DNA from: PCC-7336 sp039817825
GTDB taxonomy: Bacteria > Cyanobacteriota > Cyanobacteriia > Thermostichales > PCC-7336
Length of the DNA stretch: 12,188 bases
Assembly: GCA_039817825.1 (NCBI GenBank)
Contig: JBCBVA010000117.1
Span: forward strand, 1 to 12,188
Reading direction: 5' to 3'
Position numbers and translations under genes: made by a program. Below are positions 5,980-11,352 of this stretch, in pieces. A model generated the notes under the pieces. It was given only the letters and a program-made list of their open reading frames with translations. It ran no database searches and was not told the origin of the DNA. The first letter of the stretch is position 1; every line of letters starts with the position of its first letter.

Positions 5980-6720
5980 TCATCCGTTTTGGGGGAGAGA
6001 GTCCGGGTCAATGCCCAGCTCGCGCAGCTTCGCGGCCAACACGTCTGCTCGCTGATTTGCTTCCATAGTTTGTCGGTCTGCTGCGTCAGCCCGCAGCCGC
6101 TCCCGTTCTGCAGATTCCTTCGGGGTGGGCACCAATTCACCTTCTGGGGTGAAAAATCGCAACTGCGACTCGTGAATGCCTAGAAATAGATCCAACTGCT
6201 GACACCACATCCGTCCGTCCGCATCAGCTTCGATGGGTTCATATACTCCATCGACCAGATGAAACCCAACAAACTCCAAACTATCTGGGTCGATCCAAAA
6301 GTAGTAGGGTGTGCGCCAAATATCCTGGTAAATCTGCTTTTAGAGTCCTCGGTCTTTCTCTGCGGTTGAGTCTGAAAGCACCTCAACGATGACATTGGGA
6401 TATTTGCCGTCCTCCTGCCACACCGTCCAGCTCTTGCGCGGACGGCGCTCGGTGTCTAACACCACGAAAAAGTCGGGGCCGCGAAAGTCCTCAGATTTAC
6501 GTCGCCGCTGGCTGTAGTAAACCGTCAGGTTTCCAGCAGCAAAGAAGTCGGTGCGCTCGTCCCACCACCACTCCAGACTGGTGAGTAGGGCTACAAGCTG
6601 CTGCAAGTGTAGGTAGGTTTCCAAGCAGGGTTCGTCGCTGTAGAGTTCTTCGTCAAGAGGAACCGTGACGTACTCGGAGGCGTCCACCGATTTTGGTTTG
6701 TAGTCTTGCGCGATCGCCAT
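5980..6720 (-). pseudogene. Uma2 family endonuclease interrupted by one in-frame TAA
   Basis: The frame from ATG 6720 encodes a typical long-form cyanobacterial Uma2 protein: FAAGNLTVYYSQ, then GPDFFVVLD with the acidic Asp, then VIVEVLSDSTAEKDRGL. It stops at TAA (6342-6340). The same frame continues without shift as KQIYQDIWRTPYYFWIDPDS, then EFVGFHLVDG and a charged C-terminal helix, ending at 5980. The TAA stands where the family usually has Lys (AAA), so one A-to-T change on the coding strand explains it. Without the stop the protein would be 246 residues, a normal length. GAAGGGA lies five bases before the ATG, inside a 37-bp repeat. The break removes the helix after the catalytic Glu motif, so the short 126-residue product is unlikely to be active. 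A sequencing error at 6342 is the main alternative. Confidence 0.88.
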
Positions 6721-6722
6721 CG

Positions 6723-6759
6723 GTGTCCCTTCTACATGCGTCGTCTCGGCTATCCGCGT
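6723..6759. repeat. 37-bp direct repeat, copy 1 (in the Uma2 leader)
   Basis: A perfect 37-bp match to 6800-6836, starting GTGTCCCTTCTACATGCGTC. This copy holds the ribosome binding site of the Uma2 pseudogene. Confidence 0.9.
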
Positions 6760-6799
6760 ACACCATACCAGCCTTACGCTGGTGACCTAACCAAGAAGC

Positions 6800-6836
6800 G
6801 TGTCCCTTCTACATGCGTCGTCTCGGCTATCCGCGT
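6800..6836. repeat. 37-bp direct repeat, copy 2
   Basis: Perfect match to 6723-6759 at a distance of 77 bp. The 40-bp spacer holds a short hairpin at 6767-6783 (ACCAGC, five-base loop, GCTGGT). Confidence 0.9.
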
Positions 6837-7006
6837 GGCATGGCGTCCTTGGCCTCTATTATGACCTCGGCGAGCACTCACTCGGGCGATCGCAGCACTC
6901 AGATTTACTTGAGAGTCAGTCCGTTGATGACAACCACTTGATGGAAGTGCGAGCGCATCTCACCGGGGCTAAGGCTGGATTGGCTCTGGCTCGGGGTGAT
7001 TGCTGA
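6800..7006 (+). other. open frame (68 aa), possible TPR-like gene fragment
   Basis: This is the only plus-strand frame in the window that looks protein-like. After the repeat-derived start it reads GVLGLYYDLGEHSLGRSQHS and continues LLESQSVDDNHLMEVRAHL, then AGLALARGDC. The spacing of Leu, Tyr, Gly and Ala loosely resembles one and a half tetratricopeptide helices. It lacks a proper start of its own, since its first codons are the 37-bp repeat. I regard it as a possible relic joined to the repeat, not a functional gene. The rest of 6837-7042 shows no other feature. Confidence 0.2.
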
Positions 7007-7042
7007 GAGCCGAAGAGTCGGGCAGGGCAAGTGCTTTAGCGG

Positions 7043-8239
7043 CTAGCACAACGACGAAGGAACGAGTGGGTTATCACAAGGATCGGAAGGGGGAACACCG
7101 CCCCCAGGGGGAGGATTAGAGCCGCCGCTGCATGGACCGAAGACGTTGAAACAGTAGCCGCGGCCTCCCTGACCAAAGCATGGAAATACACCACTGACTT
7201 CATATCCCTGGAATTGTGCTTGGCTGCGGCGCTGTGTAGCAGTTGATTGCGTGACGAAGGGACCTACTCGTTGCGAGCAAATCTGAGGAGGAGTAGGTGG
7301 TGGCAATGGATTGAATGTTGGAATGGGTGTGGGGGGCGGAAATGGGTTGAATGTTGGAATCGGGGTAGGTGGTGGAAATGGATCGAACGTTGGAATGGGT
7401 GTGGGAATTGGGGTAGGAGGAGGGAAGGGATCCGGGGTGTCCCTGGGTCGCGGAGTGTCTGTCGGTGTTGGAGTACTGGGTGGCGTGGGAGATGGGATAG
7501 GAGTCGGATCTGGAGAACTGCTGGGGGTTGGCGAAGGCATCGGAGTGCCGATCGGAGTTGGAGACGAAATCGGTGGAAGTGAGCCTGGCGTTCGCAAAAT
7601 GCCTCCATCAGCAATCTTCTCAGCTCCCAACAGATGATTGGCATAACGTTGAAGGGTATTCAACGAGCGATCGCTTTCTGACAGTTGAGCAGCAGCAGCA
7701 ATAACCGCAATATCGGCTAAGTCGATCGCCTCAGCCGGGGCAGCAAAATCAAACTCACCATCGTTAGGAATGCGATCTAAGGAATTTTCTATAGGTTGGC
7801 CGAGCAGATGGCCAGCAGCGGCAGCTATTGAAGAAGATGTCGAGTCTTCTGCGGTGCCTACTAAGGCCAAAAGTGGAGGGGGTGAGGGTGAGGGTGATGT
7901 AGTAGGGGACGGAGACGGTGAAGGTATCGGGGTGGGTAAAGGTGACGGAGACGAGGGTGGCGGTGGCGTGGGAGCGAGAGTAGGTATGGGTGACGGAGGA
8001 GCCACGGCTTCAGAAGGCAGATTATAACGAGCTAAGGCTAGTGCCATATCGAAGGCAGTAACGTTGTTTGGATCGCCGTTGTAAAGGAGTTTGGCGCGAT
8101 CGCTGACGCTCGGACTAGATGCTGAGTTCCGGGTTGTATTCGGAGCGATCGCGTGGGGAGGAGGCTGGGTACTGCAAGAAGTAGCCGAGGCTAAAAAAAT
8201 ACCGAGAAGCGAGTTTCGCAGTGATTTTCGAACTAGCAT
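7043..8239 (-). CDS. secreted proline-rich putative lipoprotein (398 aa) with C-terminal Cys-bounded domain
   Basis: An N-terminal signal peptide ends in ASATSC, giving a probable lipid-anchored Cys22, although the lipobox is relaxed. Two low-complexity spacers rich in Pro, Ser and Thr (about residues 79-122 and 222-318) separate three compact segments. These are about 45-78 (LLYNGDPNNVTAFDMALALA), about 123-214 (includes AIDLADIAVIAAAAQ) and about 321-370. The first two slightly resemble half-dockerin or EF-hand-like repeats; this is only a resemblance. The second spacer ends in tandem copies of a 12-residue unit, FPPPTPIPTFNP. The last segment, CSQRVGPF to YCFNVFGPC, matches the C-terminal domain of the protein at 8419-8727. 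AAGGAG five bases before the ATG makes the start secure. It is probably exposed at the cell envelope; its function is unknown. Confidence 0.8.
   Translation of the reverse strand: MLVRKSLRNSLLGIFLASATSCSTQPPPHAIAPNTTRNSASSPSVSDRAKLLYNGDPNNVTAFDMALALARYNLPSEAVAPPSPIPTLAPTPPPPSSPSPLPTPIPSPSPSPTTSPSPSPPPLLALVGTAEDSTSSSIAAAAGHLLGQPIENSLDRIPNDGEFDFAAPAEAIDLADIAVIAAAAQLSESDRSLNTLQRYANHLLGAEKIADGGILRTPGSLPPISSPTPIGTPMPSPTPSSSPDPTPIPSPTPPSTPTPTDTPRPRDTPDPFPPPTPIPTPIPTFDPFPPPTPIPTFNPFPPPTPIPTFNPLPPPTPPQICSQRVGPFVTQSTATQRRSQAQFQGYEVSGVFPCFGQGGRGYCFNVFGPCSGGSNPPPGGGVPPSDPCDNPLVPSSLC
7292..7435 (-). repeat. tandem 36-bp coding repeat (12-residue Pro/Thr unit)
   Basis: Residues about 269-316 of the proline-rich protein repeat DPFPPPTPIPT and FNPFPPPTPIPT three to four times. 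One copy carries an extra PIPT. Such coding repeats commonly vary in copy number between strains. Confidence 0.75.
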
Positions 8240-8244
8240 TTAAA

Positions 8245-8250
8245 CTCCTT
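8245..8250 (-). promoter_or_regulatory. Shine-Dalgarno AAGGAG for the proline-rich protein
   Basis: A near-consensus AAGGAG lies five bases before the ATG at 8239, fixing the start and the signal peptide. Confidence 0.7.
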
Positions 8251-8418
8251 ACTGGCAATCCGATACTGTAAGAAACAGCAATTTGGAGCTATAAACAGGT
8301 TGTTTTGGATGGTGAGGAATGATAGGCGTCGCCATTATAGAATTTGCTTGAGATTTTGAAGCAATTTGGCACGATCTGAAGTTCGAGCACTCACCGTCAA
8401 GCATCGTCCGGTCGTTAG

Positions 8419-8727
8419 TTAACAACGAAAGACGTTGAAGTAGTAGCGTCGATTCGACCAACTTGAAATGATGCCACCCTGACCAATCGGCTGCTGCGAG
8501 GTTTGGTATCCTGCATTCCTAAGTCGCTGCATATCCAAGCGCGCCCCCTCAATACTTGCGTAGGGGCCAACTCTGGCGGAACAGGAACCAGGAGCAAATA
8601 GTCTCTCAACCTGAGCGGTTGTTGGACTGCTGCTAGTGGGTGAAGATGCTCCGGAAGAGCAGGAGATGAACAGTGGCGCAAGAGAAGCACCGATAACCAG
8701 AATTGTCATACGAGTCATTTTCATCAT
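8419..8727 (-). CDS. small putative lipoprotein (102 aa) with SPOR-like Cys-bounded domain
   Basis: The start carries MMKMTR, a hydrophobic signal segment and FISCSSG, so Cys23 is a probable lipidation site with an atypical lipobox. A Ser/Thr-rich linker follows. The C-terminal domain (about 49-102) runs from CSARVGPYASIEGARLDMQR through NAGYQ and GQGG to YYFNVFRC. Its RVGPY, Ala-rich helix and AGY pattern recalls a shortened SPOR domain, the fold that binds denuded peptidoglycan. The same domain, with conserved bounding cysteines, ends the neighbouring proline-rich protein. The signal region closely matches the next protein (8869-9111). Translation may begin at the second ATG (8724), which aligns with that paralog and has GGAAAG upstream. 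Family resemblance to SPOR is inference. Confidence 0.75.
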   Translation of the reverse strand: MMKMTRMTILVIGASLAPLFISCSSGASSPTSSSPTTAQVERLFAPGSCSARVGPYASIEGARLDMQRLRNAGYQTSQQPIGQGGIISSWSNRRYYFNVFRC

Positions 8728-8772
8728 TCTTTCCGCATTGTTGCATCTGTTTTCTGGAACTCATTCGGTTGA

Positions 8773-8825
8773 GGATCTTCAACTCATATCGCTACATTTT
8801 CTGATGCGATATAGAGTGAAGATCC
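8773..8825. repeat. imperfect 20-bp inverted repeat (hairpin) between two lipoprotein genes
   Basis: 8773-8792 and 8806-8825 pair at 16 of 20 positions: a 9-bp outer stem, a 4 by 4 internal loop and a 7-bp inner stem around a 13-base loop. It lies after the stop of 8869-9111 and before the start of 8419-8727. No U-run follows on the minus strand, so it is not a standard terminator. Confidence 0.6.
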
Positions 8826-8870
8826 TTTAGTTAGGTATGTTTTGGGAAGTGCTCGAACTCTAGCGAGACT
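8804..8870. repeat. diverged copy of the 53-bp intergenic repeat
   Basis: Starts ATGCGATATAGAGTGAAGAT and ends with AAGTGCTCGAACTCTAGCGA, matching the two copies at 9191-9296 at both ends but diverged in the middle. It reaches the stop codon of 8869-9111. Confidence 0.55.
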
Positions 8871-9111
8871 AACAAAATACACCATCTGGGCCGACGCTAC
8901 ACCCCGTTGAGTTGTCGTAGTAGTAGCCCCCTCCAACAGAACCGCCTGCATAGCGATTAAGCTGATTCGAATTGGTATTATTTCGGCTTGAAGTGGACTG
9001 CGTGGCTCGTGGACTACTGGATGTAGGTACTGATTCTCCTGAAGAGCAGGAGGTAGACAGTAGTGCCATGGAAACACCGATAACTAAAGTTGCCAAACGA
9101 GTGATTTTCAT
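8869..9111 (-). CDS. small putative lipoprotein (80 aa) with Gly-Tyr C-terminal module
   Basis: The first 30 residues (MKITRLATLVIGVSMALLST, then SCSSG) are a signal peptide with probable lipidated Cys22. They are clearly related to the signal region of the 8419-8727 protein. After a Ser/Thr/Asn linker the C-terminal module reads NSNQLNRYAGGSVGGG, then YYYDNSTGCSVGPDGVFC. That module is shared with the protein at 9309-9653. GAGGC lies seven bases before the ATG. The protein therefore combines the N-terminus of one neighbour with the C-terminus of the other. It ends with a cysteine that could pair with Cys71. The function is unknown; an envelope location is likely. Confidence 0.75.
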   Translation of the reverse strand: MKITRLATLVIGVSMALLSTSCSSGESVPTSSSPRATQSTSSRNNTNSNQLNRYAGGSVGGGYYYDNSTGCSVGPDGVFC

Positions 9112-9190
9112 CTTTTTAGCCTCATTGCTTTATCTGTTGACTGAGTCCTATCCTTTTTCGGATATTCAACTCATGTGGAGCCTTTTTCAG

Positions 9191-9243
9191 ATGCGATATG
9201 GAGTGAAGATTCTGCCACTGGATCTGTTTGAGTAAGTGCTCGA
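9191..9243. repeat. 53-bp tandem repeat, copy 1
   Basis: Differs from the adjacent copy 9244-9296 at two positions. It begins ATGCGATATGGAGTGAAGAT and lies between two genes of the secreted-protein cluster. Confidence 0.85.
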
Positions 9244-9296
9244 ATGCGATATGGGGTGAAGATTCTGCCGCTGGATCTGTTTGAGTAAGTGCTCGA
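9244..9296. repeat. 53-bp tandem repeat, copy 2
   Basis: Directly adjacent to copy 1 with the same 53-bp period, ending AGTAAGTGCTCGA, close to the stop of the gene at 9309. Confidence 0.85.
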
Positions 9297-9308
9297 ACTC
9301 CAGCGAAC

Positions 9309-9653
9309 CTAGTAACTTATGCCACCTGGACCAACGCTAATTCCGGTGGAATTGTCGTAGTAGTAACCGCCACCAACGGAACCGCCTGCTTTGCGACGAA
9401 GATGATTTGAGTTGATGTGGGTTCGACTAGGAGCGGTGTAGACGGTGGGGCCTTGATAACGGTATTGAGGGCTCTCATAGTGCTGGGGTTTAGATATAAA
9501 CATGTTGCGACTCATGCACGCACGCAAATTTAGACTGCCGCGACACCTTTCAAGCGCATCGGGCGACCGGACGTAGCCAGCATGTGCAGACGAACTGAAA
9601 GCGCTGACTAGAGAACCGAGCACGATCGCTGTTGCCAGAGCGTACTTTTTCAT
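9309..9653 (-). CDS. small secreted protein (114 aa) with Gly-Tyr C-terminal module
   Basis: From the ATG at 9653 a standard signal peptide is seen: MKKYALATAIVLGSLVSAFS, with cleavage expected after SSAHA, giving a mature protein starting GYVRSPD. Cys37 and Cys46 (ERCRGSLNLRACM) may form a disulfide. A Tyr/Gln/Pro-rich linker leads to the C-terminal module NSNHLRRKAGGSVGGG, YYYDNSTGISVGPGGISY, closely related to that of 8869-9111 but without its two cysteines. The frame is open further upstream, but GAGGT seven bases before the 9653 ATG and the signal peptide decide the start. The longer version would overlap the DUF4278 relic in another frame. It is likely exported to the periplasm or outside; the function is unknown. 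Confidence 0.75.
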   Translation of the reverse strand: MKKYALATAIVLGSLVSAFSSSAHAGYVRSPDALERCRGSLNLRACMSRNMFISKPQHYESPQYRYQGPTVYTAPSRTHINSNHLRRKAGGSVGGGYYYDNSTGISVGPGGISY

Positions 9654-9660
9654 GGGATTG

Positions 9661-9665
9661 ACCTC
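9661..9665 (-). promoter_or_regulatory. Shine-Dalgarno GAGGT deciding the start at 9653
   Basis: GAGGT lies seven bases before the ATG that opens a complete signal peptide, which argues against a longer upstream start. Confidence 0.65.
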
Positions 9666-9720
9666 ATTTAAACGATTGAACTTCGGATGGAACATTGCAA
9701 CTGCTTCGGTTGCGTTTGGA

Positions 9721-9966
9721 TTAACAATTCGCGATCGCCATGACAGGTTGGTTGAATTGACTTTTGATTTTCGGGTGAAAACAAAAGTGGTGAGCAACGC
9801 CACGGTAGACGAGCGCGCATTGGGGCAAGGAAGGTGTGGGCTTGGCAGGGCGAACAATATAGGGGATGCCGCGATAGCGAGTGAGAGCACCCCAAATGTG
9901 GGATGGGGCTTTGCTTACGGGTTGGACTCGAGGCAGGTAGGGCTAGCCTCGGTAGAGCAGTTGCAT
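9721..9966 (-). pseudogene. DUF4278 family gene with an amber codon at position 8
   Basis: From ATG 9966 the minus strand reads MQLLYRG, then TAG, then continues in the same frame as PYLPRVQPVSKAPSHIWGAL and TRYRGIPYIVRPAKPTP, then QCALVYRGVAHHF, ending at TAA (9721). Repeated YRG motifs at residues 5-7, 31-33 and 54-56 are the hallmark of the small cyanobacterial DUF4278 proteins, which begin with a very similar MxLxYRG. AGGAG lies nine bases before the ATG. The full frame would give an 81-residue protein, normal for the family. One base change turns the codon after YRG into TAG, so this is most likely a recent pseudogene. There is no alternative start between the stop and the second YRG. 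A sequencing error or readthrough are the alternatives. Confidence 0.75.
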
Positions 9967-9975
9967 GACTCTAGA

Positions 9976-9980
9976 CTCCT
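9976..9980 (-). promoter_or_regulatory. Shine-Dalgarno AGGAG of the DUF4278 pseudogene
   Basis: AGGAG nine bases before the ATG at 9966 supports that this was once a translated gene. Confidence 0.5.
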
Positions 9981-10266
9981 GGGATTGCTAATGAGAGAAC
10001 TGGTGGAGTTCGAGGATTTGTGGAACTCGCTCGTGGCGGGTTAGTGGCTCGAACTCGATGGAGCCAGTGTCGGCCAACCGCCCTTGACAAACCATCGCTG
10101 TTTCGGAGGTTTAGGCAGAAGTTAGCAGCGATCGCCGCCAGCACATGCAGCAGTGCTATTTCGGGAAAACTGGCTGGGAAATCGCGTTAGCAAACTTTTT
10201 GGGAGCGCAATCGGAACTTAGGCGCTGGCTCCACAAAGAACTGGGACGATCGCGATCGCCACAATC
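9981..10266. other. intergenic region, HIP1 sites, interrupted open frame
   Basis: No gene is recognised. HIP1 octamers occur near 10127 and 10249. A plus-strand frame from ATG 10145 runs into the left end of the mobile element at 10273 and is discussed as a possible interrupted ORF. Confidence 0.5.
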
Positions 10267-10272
10267 TAGATA
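10267..10272. repeat. left 6-bp target site duplication (TAGATA)
   Basis: TAGATA directly precedes the GTCG terminus and is repeated after the other end of the element. Confidence 0.8.
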
Positions 10273-10521
10273 GTCGTCCCTGAAAAACCCAGAGATCCTT
10301 ATAAATAGAGGGTTTCAGCCTGAAATAAGGGTTGGGAAATTGCAAGAAAATATGCAAGCCCTTGCAAACCCTTGCAAACTCCCCAGAGTCAAGAGCGGCT
10401 CAAATACCTATTAGCCGGTTCCATGCGAATTTAAGTCAGCTCAGGTTGGCCTCAGAACCCCTTTAACTGTGGACGGTTATGGCCAGGCACCTCAAAATTG
10501 TGGCGGTTTTTCAGGGACGAC
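10273..10521. mobile_element. 249-bp miniature element with 17-bp inverted repeats
   Basis: 10273-10289 (GTCGTCCCTGAAAAACC) and 10505-10521 are exact inverted repeats, and TAGATA occurs directly outside both ends. The interior holds no open reading frame of note. It contains a short hairpin near 10311-10325 (TTTCAG/CTGAAA) and three copies of a roughly 10-bp TTGCAARCCC-like unit around 10350-10380. A 5-6 bp duplication with such ends would suit an IS4-superfamily member such as IS1634, but that is a guess. It must have been moved by a transposase encoded elsewhere. Confidence 0.85.
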
Positions 10522-10527
10522 TAGATA
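10522..10527. repeat. right 6-bp target site duplication (TAGATA)
   Basis: TAGATA directly follows the CGAC terminus and equals the left copy. Confidence 0.8.
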
Positions 10528-10635
10528 TTGGGGTTACTTCGAGCTTGCAGGCACTTTTTGGGGTAGAGCGAATGAGGCTGCTATCCGAGTCAATAAGGCT
10601 GGAATACAGTTGAGCTTCGATCGCCCCGCACAGTC

Positions 10636-11259
10636 TTAATCGTCGAGTCTGACCAGTCCCCGTTTTAAGGCCACGATCACGGCTTGAGTGCGATCGCTCA
10701 CGCCTAATTTCTGAAAAATATGGCTGATATGAAATTTGATCGTGCCTTCGCTGAGGTTGAGCTTCTCGGCTAGAGCGCTAGTACTGCTGCCCTGCACCAT
10801 CAAATTGAGCACTTCCCGTTCCCGCTCGGTGAGCTCTTCGAAGCTCATGCGTTCGGCCAGTTTGTGGGCGACGTTGGCAGGTAGGTAGCGGTTGTTGTCA
10901 TAGACCGTACGGACGGCATCGATGAGATCTTCAAGGTCAGCGTCTTTGAGAATGTAGCCTCTGGCTCCAGCCTGTAGCCCGCGGTAGATGTCTTCGTCGG
11001 TGTCGTAAGTGGTGAGGATGACGATCTTGGCATCGGGGGTTCGCTTGAGGATGCGGACGATCGCGGCGACTCCCTCAAGATTGGGCATCCGCAGGTCCAT
11101 CAATGTGACATCGGGCTGGTGGGTTGCGTGTAGATGTACGGCTTCGAGGCCGTCGCGGGCTTCGGCCACCACAGCAAACTCGTCCTGCTGCTGGAGGATA
11201 GAAATAATGCCCTGGCGCACGATGCCGCGATCTTCAGCGACGAGAAGAGTAATGGTCAT
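10636..11259 (-). CDS. NarL/FixJ (LuxR-type) response regulator
   Basis: This is a two-domain transcription regulator activated by phosphorylation. The receiver domain (residues about 3-120) has the acidic pocket Glu9-Asp10, the phospho-acceptor Asp55 in VTLMDLRMPN, Thr83/Thr84 in ILTTYD and Lys105 in GYILKDA. The LuxR-type DNA-binding helix-turn-helix (about 142-203) shows LTEREREVLNLMVQG, NLSEGTIKFHISHIFQKLGV and RTQAVIVALKRGLV. The length of 207 residues is normal and all key residues are present. It lies 93 bp downstream of the histidine kinase on the same strand and is almost certainly its partner. No strong Shine-Dalgarno is seen. Its target genes cannot be told from the window. Confidence 0.95.
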   Translation of the reverse strand: MTITLLVAEDRGIVRQGIISILQQQDEFAVVAEARDGLEAVHLHATHQPDVTLMDLRMPNLEGVAAIVRILKRTPDAKIVILTTYDTDEDIYRGLQAGARGYILKDADLEDLIDAVRTVYDNNRYLPANVAHKLAERMSFEELTEREREVLNLMVQGSSTSALAEKLNLSEGTIKFHISHIFQKLGVSDRTQAVIVALKRGLVRLDD

Positions 11260-11282
11260 GGTTCCAGAGGGTGGAGACGGAG

Positions 11283-11316
11283 AGAACGAGGATGAATGAA
11301 GAGAACCACTCGTTCT
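11283..11316. repeat. 8-bp inverted repeat in the kinase-regulator gap
   Basis: AGAACGAG (11283-11290) and CTCGTTCT (11309-11316) pair perfectly across an 18-base loop, between the kinase stop and the regulator start. It could be a weak RNA hairpin or a dyad binding site; the length is modest and chance is possible. Confidence 0.35.
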
Positions 11317-11352
11317 GTGATTGGGAGCATTTTAGGACGAGATTGCAGGTCG

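Noticed and set aside
7311..7637. Plus-strand Gly/Val-rich frame opposite the proline-rich gene.
   Set aside because: It is the complement of proline codons; the minus-strand frame has a signal peptide, a good ribosome binding site and a conserved end domain.
8249..8461. Minus-strand frame of 70 codons between the first two lipoprotein genes.
   Set aside because: It overlaps the end of 8419-8727 in another frame, has no signal peptide unlike its neighbours and shows no protein-like pattern.
9654..9890. N-terminal extension of the 9309-9653 protein to 193 residues.
   Set aside because: The extension precedes a complete signal peptide, has no supporting ribosome binding site and overlaps the DUF4278 relic in another frame.
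6340..9945. Stop-codon recoding or readthrough as an explanation for the interrupted genes.
   Set aside because: The interruptions use TAA, TAG and TGA, and intact genes in the window end with TGA and TAA, so no single reassigned codon fits.
9652..10044. Plus-strand frame of 130 codons.
   Set aside because: It overlaps the DUF4278 relic and the start of the secreted protein on the other strand, both of which have better evidence.
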